Origin: Fukatsuia anoeciicola
Lineage (GTDB): Bacteria; Pseudomonadota; Gammaproteobacteria; Enterobacterales; Enterobacteriaceae
Reading direction: 5' to 3'
Assembly: GCF_964059965.1 (NCBI RefSeq)
Contig: NZ_OZ060923.1
Span: 1,043,341 to 1,107,340, forward strand
DNA: 64,000 nt
Position 1 is the stretch's first letter. Every line of letters begins with the position of its first letter. Position numbers and translations under genes: made by a program. Positions 1 to 9,455 of this stretch are shown piece by piece. The notes under the pieces are model-generated. The model worked only from the letters and a program-made list of their open reading frames with translations. It ran no database searches and was not told the DNA's origin.

Positions 1-245
1 AAAAATAAGCTATAGTCTATATAAACAGTAATACACTTTAGTATAGAAAATAGTAATCTAAAGTAGTGAATTAAATAAATTAAACATTATTTAGCATCTA
101 ATAAAATTATTACTAAATAGATATAATAGTGTTCTTTCTTAGTATAGAGAATTATTTTAATACTTATTAATACAGGATACTTAATATCTAATAGAAACAC
201 TTAAAGTATCTATCATACATTAAAGTATATTAAATTTTGCTATAA
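1..245 (+). repeat. Dispersed degenerate repeat A, copy 1 (may be cut by the window edge)
   Basis: Aligns by eye with 16210-16490 and 32796-33082 in the same orientation. Shared landmarks in order are a stretch like 'catctaataaaattatta', then 'tagtatagagaa', then 'taatacttattaatac', then 'gtatctatcat' and 'attaaagtat'. Identity looks like roughly 70-80% with small indels. It has no intact reading frame. It could be a decayed insertion sequence or an old segmental duplication. Confidence 0.65.
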
Positions 246-284
246 AATTTAATATAGACTCTATAATTTACGTTTTAGTAACTA

Positions 285-440
285 AAATACGCACTAATTC
301 ATTAAGTAATATCAAAAAATACTGCTAATCATTAGTATTTTTAATTATTATATTAATAATGATATTTTTTATATCTAGAATAATCTAAAGTTTAACGTCA
401 AAATATCTTAAAGGGATAATTATTTTAGGCAATATTTACT
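285..440 (+). repeat. Dispersed degenerate repeat D, copy 1
   Basis: Resembles 40410-40570. Shared landmarks in order are 'taattcattaagt', 'cattagta', 'taataat', and 'tagaataatctaa' followed by an 'aacgt/agcgt' segment and 'cttaaaggg/cttaaaggt'. It is more diverged than repeat A, and no coding frame is evident. Confidence 0.5.
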
Positions 441-945
441 CTATAAACACTAGGATATTTAAAATACAACATTAAAATTGAGATAGTCTTTTAATACTTA
501 CTACTTATTTCCTAAATCTAAAATTTTACAGTATAGATTATATGGATTACTTATAAAACAGTAATAGTGTATTAATATTAAATAGTATGTATTAATAATA
601 TTATATTACATAATATATGCCATAATATAATAATGCTATTTAAAACAATGTATAAATACTACGTATTTCTTTTTATTAATCATAATTACTTCTATTATTT
701 AGTCTATATAAAAAGAATATTATTTTTAATAAGATTATAAGTGATAGAAATAAAGTATAAATAAACTAAAATAAGTTCATATATAAAATTATTACGAGAT
801 TATTAGATAGTATTATTAGGTATTAAAAATAGAAATACTTTTATTAATTATTAAAATGTAAGATTATTAATTAGTAGGTTAATGACAGATAATAAAAATA
901 GAATGGTAGTTATTTACTTAAAAAGTATTGTTACTTAACAGAAAA

Positions 946-976
946 ACAAAAACCTCTGCTTTATAGAGGTTTTTGT
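946..976 (-). terminator. Rho-independent terminator of fabA
   Basis: A perfect 12-bp inverted repeat (946-957 with 965-976) with a 7-base loop lies 19 bases past the fabA stop. The stem has a CCTC/GAGG core and A/T ends, so each strand ends in a T-run. It probably works mainly for fabA on the minus strand. Confidence 0.85.
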
Positions 977-994
977 ATATTTAATAAAACTGTA

Positions 995-1531
995 TTAAAA
1001 TATAGAATTATCCTTAAATAAACCTACTTTTAAATCAGTAGCGGTATAAATTTGTTTATCATCAACTAATACCTTACCATCAGCAATACCTAAGAATAAT
1101 TTAGACTTGCAAATACGTTTGAAATTAATTTGATAAGTAACTTTTTTAGCCGTAGGTAGCACTTGACCACTAAATTTCACCTCACCGACACCTAGTGCTC
1201 GACCTTTACCTTCGCCACCTAACCAGCCAAGATAAAAACCTACTAATTGCCACATTGCATCAAGACCTAGGCAACCAGGCATTACAGGATCATTAATAAA
1301 ATGACAGCTAAAGAACCATAAATCTGGATTAATATTCAGTTCTGCTTCAATATAACCTTTTTTATAGCTGCCACCATTACTTGTAATGTTAACAATACGA
1401 TCTATCATTAACATATCACCGGCTGGTAATGTTGGTCCATGCATGCCAAAAAGTTCATGACGGCTTGATGCTTGAAGATCTTCTTTTGTGTAAGAACAAG
1501 TTCCTTTAGCTGATTCGCTTTCGTCTACCAT
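995..1531 (-). CDS. fabA: 3-hydroxydecanoyl-ACP dehydratase/isomerase FabA
   Basis: FabA dehydrates 3-hydroxydecanoyl-ACP and isomerises trans-2- to cis-3-decenoyl-ACP, the branch point for unsaturated fatty acids in the cytosol. The 178-residue protein is close to the E. coli protein (about 172). A run of invariant sequence spans residues 72-125, including catalytic His77 (in CHF) and Asp91 (in GLDAMW). About six extra residues follow the first six amino acids. It lies 138 bases downstream of ycbZ on the same strand, as in E. coli, and ends in a clear terminator. Retention implies that the symbiont still builds its own membrane lipids. I see no convincing FadR/FabR operator upstream. Confidence 0.97.
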   Translation of the reverse strand: MVDESESAKGTCSYTKEDLQASSRHELFGMHGPTLPAGDMLMIDRIVNITSNGGSYKKGYIEAELNINPDLWFFSCHFINDPVMPGCLGLDAMWQLVGFYLGWLGGEGKGRALGVGEVKFSGQVLPTAKKVTYQINFKRICKSKLFLGIADGKVLVDDKQIYTATDLKVGLFKDNSIF

Positions 1532-1669
1532 ATTCTTAGTAAACCTTATTTTTTTATTAGTGAGTATTAAAACTATTACAGTAGTATTAGTTACAATCTA
1601 GTTATATAATTATCCTGATAATAATATATATTAATCTATGTAAAAACTAAACTAATCCAATTAGCACAG

Positions 1670-3406
1670 CTAGTTTAGCCAGTGGAATAACCAATGTCTA
1701 CGCCGTTCATGTGTATTAACTTGTGCAATTCGTTCCTGGATTATGCTTAACAGATTTGTTTTTTGTTTATCTGAATAGGATAATCCTGTTAATAATGGCA
1801 GTGCTTCAGATACCTTAGATACAGTCCATAAATTAAATTGACTATTTTTAACTGCTTCAATAATTGGTTGGTATAAACAAAGATGGCGTATGTTATTATA
1901 AGGAAGTATTACTCCTTGTTTTCCATTTAAACCACGTCGTTGACAAATTTCAAAAAAACCTTCAATTTTTTCATTAACGCTACCAATAGGTAAAATATTC
2001 CCAAACTGATCAACAGAACCAGTTACTGCAATCTGTTGATTAATTGGTTGTTGAGAGAGAGCACTAATTAAAGCACACAATTCAGCTAATGAAGCACTGT
2101 CGCCATCAATATCACTATAAGATTGCTCAAAAACTATTGATGCAGAAAAAGGCTGCTGTTGTTTTAACGCAAGCTCAGAAATTAAAAAGGCTTGCATGAT
2201 CATCATGCCTTTTGCATGAATATTGCCTCCTAGTTCTACTTTACGTTCTACATCTACAAATTCACCATCACCAAGATGCACAACACAACTTATACGTATT
2301 GGTTCTCCAATTACATGCGGATGACCTGGGTATTCAAGCACGGATAACCCGTTAATTTGACCTATAACTGATCCTTCAGTTTGGATTAAAATTTGTCCTA
2401 ATTCAATTTCATCTAGTAACCGTTTAGCGAGATAATTTTGTCGCCAGTTACGTATATTCAAAGAAATATTTAACGCGTTGGCAGTAATAGCTTCTTGTTT
2501 TTCTGTATATAGCAAAGCTTCAGCTAATTGATGAGTAAGCCAACTAGGACAGAGCGGTAAGTAATTTTGATCACCGCTATAACGAATTGCTTGTTGAAAT
2601 AAGACTATCCACGCATCAGGAGTTAATTGAGGCAAATGATCTTTTTCCCGTAAAGCATTAATATAACTGCACCATAATGACATATCATCAATATTATTTA
2701 ATGGCAAATCAGACTCAAATTCACCATATATGGATAACTTACCTAATTCTGGTTCTATATTATAGAAATCTCCTAAACTTAGCCGATCTCCAACAATAAC
2801 TAAATGTAGATCTAGCGGTATCGCAGGAATCTGAAGTGGCAAAGGACGTGTTTCATGATAAGAAAGCCATTCAAAACGTTGTTGTATAACCATTTGTTTA
2901 AGACGTAACCACATTAAAGGTTGCGCAAGTAATGAACGTACTGAAAGAACTAATACACCACCATTTACTTGATGTATTAAACCAGGCTGTAAGTTAATTT
3001 GATCTTTATAGCATCTAACACAACCAAATAATTGTTCTGGCTCAATCCATTCTTGATACAAACAATTTGCTGTCGTCATAAAGGCTTCATCATAATTTCG
3101 GGATGATTGCCAAATTATTTTATTATCTTGTATTCGATAATTGCTACTAAAAAGCACAAGATCTTGTGATCGAAATTTTTTAATCATTTGAGTGATTAGA
3201 GCAAGATAGTCACTATTTTCTGGTGCCTGAATCTGCATAAACCTTGATTTTGATTGTGAATGACAAAATAACTTTATGCTACTTTTTAATCTTAGCTGTA
3301 CCTCAGAAAAAGGTATCGCAGCTAATTGGTTAGCATTAGAAAATAATGCTTTATATGGTGTGGTATCGGGCAGTAAAGATTGCCACTCAAGTCGTTTATT
3401 AGTCAA
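1670..3406 (-). CDS. ycbZ: Lon-like protease family protein YcbZ (LonH)
   Basis: A 578-residue relative of E. coli YcbZ (about 586), a Lon-family protein with a Lon-type proteolytic domain and a degenerate ATPase part. The C-terminal domain carries the Ser-Lys dyad: Ser437 in DGDSAS and Lys480 in VNEKIEG. I see no Walker A motif in the N-terminal 330 residues, as expected for this subfamily. In E. coli it is implicated in ribosome assembly or quality control, and its substrate is not firmly known. It precedes fabA, the ancestral order. The matP/ompA side upstream is gone. Confidence 0.92.
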   Translation of the reverse strand: MTNKRLEWQSLLPDTTPYKALFSNANQLAAIPFSEVQLRLKSSIKLFCHSQSKSRFMQIQAPENSDYLALITQMIKKFRSQDLVLFSSNYRIQDNKIIWQSSRNYDEAFMTTANCLYQEWIEPEQLFGCVRCYKDQINLQPGLIHQVNGGVLVLSVRSLLAQPLMWLRLKQMVIQQRFEWLSYHETRPLPLQIPAIPLDLHLVIVGDRLSLGDFYNIEPELGKLSIYGEFESDLPLNNIDDMSLWCSYINALREKDHLPQLTPDAWIVLFQQAIRYSGDQNYLPLCPSWLTHQLAEALLYTEKQEAITANALNISLNIRNWRQNYLAKRLLDEIELGQILIQTEGSVIGQINGLSVLEYPGHPHVIGEPIRISCVVHLGDGEFVDVERKVELGGNIHAKGMMIMQAFLISELALKQQQPFSASIVFEQSYSDIDGDSASLAELCALISALSQQPINQQIAVTGSVDQFGNILPIGSVNEKIEGFFEICQRRGLNGKQGVILPYNNIRHLCLYQPIIEAVKNSQFNLWTVSKVSEALPLLTGLSYSDKQKTNLLSIIQERIAQVNTHERRRHWLFHWLN

Positions 3407-4745
3407 AATATTAAATACAATTATTAAAAAGAGTGATTATACAAGAATAAAGTAAACCGCATAGTAAAGCAGGAATTGTAATTAGAGGCCATAAATAAAT
3501 ATTTAATAATATTTGCACGAATATTTACTAAATAAGACGCTTTTATACGATAAATTTTTATAAAATTATTATATTTAACTAAAAATTCTTTATAAAATAT
3601 TAATAATAGATAGTATTAAAAGCAACTAAAGATAAATATGTCTAGCAAAAATATCGTAAAAACAAAAAATTGTCTACTATATTAAGCAAAGTATTATAGG
3701 AAAAATCATACTAGAATCTATAAAATTAAATAATTAACATATAAAATATAGGTATTAATTAACTGATGCACAAAAGTAGTCCTATTTAACTATTTAGGGT
3801 ATTAGGTATAAATACTATTTAAATACTAAAAATAATATACTTATAAAATATATTAATTTAAAATTTTTTAGCATGATAACATAAGTATTAATTTGTAATT
3901 ATTAGATAGTACTTTTATATATACTAGACAAATTTATTGAAAATACCTAACTAAAATATAAGCTCATATATTATTTCTTAAATAATTCTTAAAAGATTTT
4001 CCTAACAATAATATTGTAATTTTATATATTATATAAAAATAAATTATTTCTATATAATATATAAATAACTTATCTGTTAGTATTTTGCAATATATTTTTC
4101 TTGTAAAAAAGAAAAATCTAAAAAATAATAGATACTATATAATTTAATTATTTTTTTGGAAATACTATTAATTAAAATAAATAATTATTACTTGTTTTTA
4201 TAATTAACTATATAGCAATAGTTTTCACTTATCTTATAGTTTTAGTTAATAAAAAAATAACTACAATACTTTTATAAATACTTAAGGATTATTAATAAAT
4301 AATTATTAAAATATAACCTAATTTTTTTAACCACTGCTGTTTATTTATGCTCATCTACTGTATTAAATATTTTATTATTTTTTTAAACTAAACTATATTT
4401 AGTACTAATTAAACGATAAATTTATTTATTATAATATCTTTATTTATTACTTTATATTGCATAAAAATCTTCTTATTTAGGGAATTATTAGTAACACTTG
4501 TTAAAATAAGAATATTAGTTAATAAATATATTTAATATTCAATTAATAAATTATTAGTAGATTTTTTTATAAGTGGATAACCTATATATTATAGTAAAAG
4601 TTTTATAATTATAAAAATAATTAATAACTATTCATATAAATTAATAGTTATTATTAAAAGTAATCACGTTATATAACTTTTATAAAAATTTTTAAAAAGC
4701 TATTGTTTTAAGTAGTATATAGAGCGCACTAATTATTTAACTAAC
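3407..4745. other. Gene-free AT-rich gap
   Basis: No coding frame or RNA gene is seen. Bases about 4218-4265 are an inverted copy of the short repeat C core found near 26.4 and 29.7 kb. In E. coli this side of ycbZ holds matP and ompA, and neither is recognisable here. Confidence 0.6.
4218..4265 (-). repeat. Dispersed short repeat C, inverted copy
   Basis: Read on the minus strand this gives 'TAAAACTATAAGATAA' preceded by a 'TTATTTTTTTATTAAC' run. That matches the 29686-29730 copy almost exactly over the core. It is short and AT-rich, so chance similarity cannot be fully excluded. Confidence 0.45.
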
Positions 4746-5267
4746 CTAATAAGCAAACCATTGAGCTCCTAATGCTCCTGGAGCTAATATGCTAAAAGCC
4801 CAAATAATAGCAGAGGTAATATTAGCAAACTGAAAATAACTCTGTGGCATAGCACAAATACCAGCAACCAATGGTATAATAGCACGTAAAGGACCAAAAA
4901 AACGTCCTATAAATACACCTAAAATACCCCAACGCGCAAAAAATGTATGTCCGTATTCTAATAATAATGGATTACGTGACAATGGCCATAAAGTATTAAC
5001 ACGGTCTTTATAGTGAAAACCAATCCAATAAGAAAGCCAATCACCAAAAAATGCACCAGTAGTAGCTGTAACCCATATTAGCCAAAAAGAAATGCCACTT
5101 TTTCCAATTAAAGCGCCAAATCCTAGTAAAATAACTGTTGCTGGTAAAAATAAAGAAAAAAAACTTAGAGATTCACTGAATGCAAGAAAAAAAATTATAG
5201 GAATTACCCAAATTTTGTGTGCATGGATAAAATCTATAATATAAGTAATAATATTATTTAGGATCAC
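4746..5267 (-). CDS. DedA-family inner-membrane protein (YabI-like), short
   Basis: A 173-residue polytopic membrane protein with DedA-family signatures. An ESL..F..LPAT segment lies at about residues 32-44, followed by GALIG.....FW and GDWLSYWIG. The hallmark GRFFGPLRAIIPLVAG is near residues 120-135, with a downstream P...F...N. The best resemblance is to E. coli YabI (254 residues), but the C-terminal third of YabI is missing here. Bacterial DedA proteins support membrane homeostasis and lipid-carrier (undecaprenyl phosphate) recycling, and redundancy in E. coli usually makes a single copy dispensable. As the only copy in view it may be the one kept for the whole family function (inference). 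Confidence 0.85.
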   Translation of the reverse strand: MILNNIITYIIDFIHAHKIWVIPIIFFLAFSESLSFFSLFLPATVILLGFGALIGKSGISFWLIWVTATTGAFFGDWLSYWIGFHYKDRVNTLWPLSRNPLLLEYGHTFFARWGILGVFIGRFFGPLRAIIPLVAGICAMPQSYFQFANITSAIIWAFSILAPGALGAQWFAY

Positions 5268-6580
5268 AGTGTTTCCTATTGATATTTAATTAAATATAAC
5301 ATGCTAGTTACATTATTAGATCAAGTATATGAAAATTATAAGTACTACATAATATATAATTTATAATATATAGTAAATTTCATAAAATTTCTTTACTATA
5401 GTTAAAAGACTTGATCAATACTACTTAAAAGAACTATTGATACAGTAACAAAAATATTAGGATAAACTATCCTATATATGAATTATATCATTATTAATAT
5501 TTATAAAACTATTAATCCATGAGCTCGTTATTTATATTATTTTTTATTAAAATAGGATTTTAACATTTCTAACTAGTACAATTTTTAATATTATAACTTG
5601 TATGTTAGTATTACTAACTACATCTTCTTATGATAATATAATTTTGATTAATTTTTAGCTAATACTAGAATTAGTAAAGTATTTTTTAAATTATTTATAA
5701 GCAAAATACTAATTAATATATAAATCTAATACTATTATATCTTATTTTTCCTATTAAACGTAATATATAATAGGACTTCTATATAAGTTACTTATATAAA
5801 TAGCAATACTATATTTTAATAAAAGTTATTATGTTAAATGATACCTATCATATAAAAATATAAATAAATTTAAGTCAAAAAGTTTTATAGAAATAACAAT
5901 ATAGCATTATTGTTATTTCTATAATTTTATTTATGTTAAATTATAGGATCCTTATTATATTTTTAATTCTATTAACTAATATAGTATCATACAGAGCTTT
6001 ATTTTATATATAGCATTAAGTAGAATAATATAAGTTTCTATTAAAATATAATTTTATATCAGCATAGTTTTTATTAGTTGTATTAATACTAAATATATTT
6101 GCTATGCATAACTAGTATTTTAATACTAGTTATTACTTTAAAGTTATTATAATACTATAAGATTTTATCTTAATAGTAAGGTCTTTAGAGATAGTAAATA
6201 TCCCTAATTTAACCTATTAAAATATAATTTAGCTGCTAGCAGCATAAATAATAATTAGTATAAATATACTAACTCAGGTATAATTAATTATTTATGTTTT
6301 AAATAAAATTAAAAAATCTAATTAATAATCATAACTAATTTTAGTTATTAGTTAATAATTTTAAAAGAGAAGCCTTAGTATATTTATACTAATGATTATA
6401 CCTTAAAATAATATATTTAAAAAAAGTTAATTTTCTTTAATTCTTACAAAAGGAACATAACTTAGAATCTATTCTAAATCTATTGCGTTTACTAATATTT
6501 TATAAAAAATAACTTTTAATATTTATATTTTAAAAAACCAATCTAACATCCCTTTAAGTATTAATAAAGAGTTACTTGTG
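5268..6580. other. Gene-free AT-rich gap
   Basis: No coding frame is seen. It holds the 17-bp-arm palindrome at 5885-5924. In E. coli dcuA follows aspA, and no trace of it is recognisable by eye. Confidence 0.6.
5885..5924. repeat. Perfect inverted repeat, 17-bp arms
   Basis: Arms 5885-5901 and 5908-5924 are exact complements around a 6-base loop (tagcat). It lies about 660 bases beyond the 3' end of aspA, too far to be its obvious terminator. The arms are AT-rich. It could be a leftover terminator or a template-switch palindrome. Confidence 0.75.
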
Positions 6581-8032
6581 TTATTTATTTTCATCATTAT
6601 AAAGTTTTGCTTTATAGACTGGATTTATTAGGTTTTTAATAGAGAAAATATCATCAAGTTGCTCTTCAGTTAATAATTCTAGATCTAATACTACTTCCCG
6701 TACACTCTTGCCTGTTTCGGCGCATATCTTACCTACTTTATCACCATTATGATGACCAATAAATGGATTAAGATAAGCAACAATACCAATTGAATTAAAT
6801 ACATAATGTTCACATACTTCTTTATTAACAGTAATACCATTAATGCATTTGCTTAATAGATTATGGCATGCATTAGTAAGAATATGGATTGATTCAAACA
6901 TAGCTTGACCAATGACTGGCTCCATTACATTTAGTTGTAACTGACCAGCTTCAGCCGCCATAGTTATACACATATCATTACCAATTACTTTAAAGCAAAC
7001 TTGATTAACTACTTCAGGTATAACTGGGTTTACTTTAGCAGGCATAATCGAAGAGCCAGCCTGTAATTTTGGCAAGTTAATCTCGTTCAGACCAGTATGA
7101 GGACCTGATGATAGGAGGCGTAAATCATTGCAAATTTTTGATAACTTAATAGCTAAACGTTTCAGCGCACTATGTACCATAACATAAGCACCACAATCGG
7201 AAGTAGCTTCAATTAAATTTTCTGCCGTAATACAAGGTAACTTACTAACCTCACAAAGTTTTTTTACCACTAATTGTTGATATCCTTCAGGTGTATTTAA
7301 ACCAGTACCAATAGCAGTGGCACCTAAATTAACTTCTAATAAAAATTTAGCAGTACGATATAAATTTTTACTTTCTTCTTTTAGTAATACCTGAAAAGCA
7401 CCAAATTCTTGACCTAATGTCATAGGTACAGCATCTTGTAATTGTGTACGTCCCATTTTTAGAATAGGTGCAAATTCTTGTAACTTTACACCAAAACCTA
7501 AGCTTAGCATATCTGTAGCATTGATTAGCTTTATAATGGAATTATAAACTGCAATACGAAACCCTGTTGGATAAGCATCATTAGTTGATTGAGACATATT
7601 AATATGATTATTTGGACTAAGATATTCGTATTCACCCCTTTTTTTTCCCATTAACTCTAGTCCAATATTAGCCAAAACTTCATTAGTATTCATATTTAAT
7701 GAAGTGCCAGCCCCCCCTTGAAATACATCAACCAGGAACTGATCCATACATTTATTTTCATCTAATACCTTGTTACAAGCATTAATAATAATTAATGCAA
7801 TATTAGATGGTAAAGCATGTAACTCCTTATTAGCCATTGCTGCTGCTTTTTTTACCATTACCATACCACGAATAAACTCAGGTATATCATTAATCGTGCT
7901 GTTACTTATTTTAAAATTTTCAATTGCACGTAGAGTATGAATACCATAATACGCTGTTATGGGAACTTTTCTTTTACCTAATAGATCTTCTTCGAAACGA
8001 AATTCTTCTATAGGCCAAGTTTGATTTAACAT
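6581..8032 (-). CDS. aspA: Aspartate ammonia-lyase
   Basis: AspA interconverts L-aspartate with fumarate and ammonia in the cytosol, linking amino-acid nitrogen to the TCA cycle. The 483-residue protein matches the E. coli enzyme (478) almost end to end. The fumarase/aspartase signature GSSIMPAKVNP is at residues 326-336, including the catalytic serine of the mobile loop. The substrate-binding segment QSTNDAYPTGFR is at about 148-159. The N-terminus carries a few extra residues before the conserved EEDLLG. It is divergent from fxsA across a 376-base gap, the same arrangement as E. coli. The C4-dicarboxylate transporter dcuA, its usual partner downstream, is absent. Confidence 0.97.
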   Translation of the reverse strand: MLNQTWPIEEFRFEEDLLGKRKVPITAYYGIHTLRAIENFKISNSTINDIPEFIRGMVMVKKAAAMANKELHALPSNIALIIINACNKVLDENKCMDQFLVDVFQGGAGTSLNMNTNEVLANIGLELMGKKRGEYEYLSPNNHINMSQSTNDAYPTGFRIAVYNSIIKLINATDMLSLGFGVKLQEFAPILKMGRTQLQDAVPMTLGQEFGAFQVLLKEESKNLYRTAKFLLEVNLGATAIGTGLNTPEGYQQLVVKKLCEVSKLPCITAENLIEATSDCGAYVMVHSALKRLAIKLSKICNDLRLLSSGPHTGLNEINLPKLQAGSSIMPAKVNPVIPEVVNQVCFKVIGNDMCITMAAEAGQLQLNVMEPVIGQAMFESIHILTNACHNLLSKCINGITVNKEVCEHYVFNSIGIVAYLNPFIGHHNGDKVGKICAETGKSVREVVLDLELLTEEQLDDIFSIKNLINPVYKAKLYNDENK

Positions 8033-8408
8033 GAGAACCTTCTCTTATGTGTTATCTAATTTTTCTGTGTACTAATTAATTTTAATCATCATGCACAATA
8101 AATATGCAGATATGAATTATTTAATTTATTATTGTTATAATCATATACTGCTTAGTAATAAATATTTTAAACTTAGATTACTATTATTATGATAATTAAT
8201 TAAGATAATCTTATATTTATAATATTATTCACAGTTAATTTAACTATTAACATAAAAAGAATGACCTTATCTTGAAAAATATTAAATATATCTCTATGAT
8301 ATAAAAAATTAATCTGAAGTAAACCTCTAGTGTTTAGGGTATTTAACCATTGTATTAGTTATAAATTACTAATAAGTATTGAGTTAATTATAGTTTTATA
8401 AGGAGAGT
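8033..8408. other. Divergent promoter region aspA/fxsA
   Basis: A 376-base AT-rich spacer between the divergent starts. It ends with a good ribosome-binding site (aaggag) only a few bases before the fxsA ATG. No operator is recognised. Confidence 0.5.
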
Positions 8409-8849
8409 ATGGTGCATTGGTTACCATTCATGTTAGTATTTTTACTATCTTATATAGAAATTTCTTTTTTTATTAAAATTGCAGCGGTTTTAGGCGTAGC
8501 TATTACTCTTCTGATAGTTATTTTTACTTCTTATATTGGTATTTCATTAGTATGGAATCAGGGAGCAAAAATATTTATACAAATACAGCAAAAACTAATA
8601 AAAGGTGAAAACCCCACTCAAGAAATGGTAAAAAGCATCTCTTTAGTATTAGCTGGATTTTTACTTATAACTCCTGGATTTTTTACTAGTTTTCTTGGGT
8701 TATTATTATTATTTCCATGGGTACAAAAATTATTAATATTAAAATTAATGCCTTATTTTAATTTTTACTATTATAAAATAGTAAATATATCAGGTAAAAA
8801 TAATATTTTTACCGGAGAATATCAATATAAAGAAAACAAAGAGCGGTAA
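8409..8849 (+). CDS. fxsA: FxsA family inner-membrane protein
   Basis: A 146-residue membrane protein matching E. coli FxsA (158), named for suppressing phage T7 exclusion by the F plasmid. Its physiological role is not established. Hydrophobic segments cover residues about 4-50 and 72-108. The family core GENPTQEMVKSISLVLAGFL, the LLTPGFFT-type motif and the LLLLFPWVQK segment are conserved. The acidic, glycine-rich C-terminal tail is shortened. It is divergent from aspA, as in E. coli. Its last bases, including the stop, overlap the 3' end of the convergent ffs gene, so truncation of the tail may be tied to that compaction. Confidence 0.93.
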   Translation: MVHWLPFMLVFLLSYIEISFFIKIAAVLGVAITLLIVIFTSYIGISLVWNQGAKIFIQIQQKLIKGENPTQEMVKSISLVLAGFLLITPGFFTSFLGLLLLFPWVQKLLILKLMPYFNFYYYKIVNISGKNNIFTGEYQYKENKER

Positions 8850-8954
8850 CTCTATTAGCTACATCCTAGCATACATATCACTCACTACGGCTGCTTCCTT
8901 CCAGACCTGACCGAATTCATGAGTTAGTATCATAAGAGAACCAACAAAGTTACC
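8845..8954 (-). ncRNA. ffs: 4.5S RNA (signal recognition particle RNA)
   Basis: Read on the minus strand, the 110 bases start GGTAACTTTG and end AGAGTTACC, so the ends pair. The conserved SRP domain (8889-8912 on +) contains GGTCAGG, the GGAAG tetraloop region and AAGCAGCC. E. coli 4.5S is 114 nt and aligns throughout, including TTGGTTCTC near the 5' end and GGATGTAGCT near the 3' end. It forms the SRP with Ffh to target inner-membrane proteins. The last five or six bases overlap the fxsA stop codon on the opposite strand. Confidence 0.95.
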
Positions 8955-9455
8955 ATCGATCTAAATATTTATTAATTTTAGCATAGGAGGTATTATTAAC
9001 TATGCCTTAAAAAATAGCAAGGACTCTATACTTATAATTTAAGTATTTTATTACCTAAATTAGCAATATTTAAAAAAATCAATAAAAAATAATTAATAAA
9101 AAGATTTAAACATAAAAATACTAACTTTTTATAATTATATTATTTATATTTATTTATTAAAGCTATCTAAACTATTTGTATAACTCCTTATTTTGTTTAC
9201 TTGCCAAAATAATAAGAACAAACTATCTTGTTACTGTATCGATCTATAATCAGTATATATAATAAAAACCGTATAAGTTACTTATAAAAAAGTAATAACA
9301 TATCAATATTAATCAATAATTATTAATAAAAATGATCATACTATACAATCCTGCTATATCGTGCTTATAAAATGAAGCAATCCTTCTAACTCAACTTAAC
9401 CCCACTTTTATTCATTAAGTGGTGATATATCAGTATGTTAAGGATATAACAGCAC
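8955..9455. other. Spacer between ffs and nrdA
   Basis: This 501-base non-coding spacer must hold the divergent promoters of ffs and nrdA. The 80 bases before nrdA are noticeably less AT-rich and include a small inverted repeat (9402-9422). No NrdR boxes could be assigned with confidence. Confidence 0.5.
9402..9422 (+). promoter_or_regulatory. Small hairpin in the nrdA leader
   Basis: CCACTT (9402-9407) pairs with AAGTGG (9417-9422) around a 9-base loop, about 33 bases before the nrdA start. It sits in a local GC-richer island, which suggests constraint. Its function is unknown. Confidence 0.4.

Larger units (their letters stand above)
1..994. other. AT-rich gene-free stretch with diverged repeats
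   Basis: No plausible coding frame is visible. Bases 1-245 are a copy of dispersed repeat A and bases about 285-440 are related to a segment near 40.4 kb (repeat D). The only clear functional element is the fabA terminator at 946-976. Confidence 0.7.

Noticed and set aside
1..994. Intact insertion sequence at the left edge
   Set aside because: No transposase frame or terminal inverted repeats; only diverged repeat sequence is seen.
9300..9455. NrdR boxes upstream of nrdA
   Set aside because: Candidates such as 'actataca' and 'ctatatcgtg' are too weak and irregularly spaced to support.
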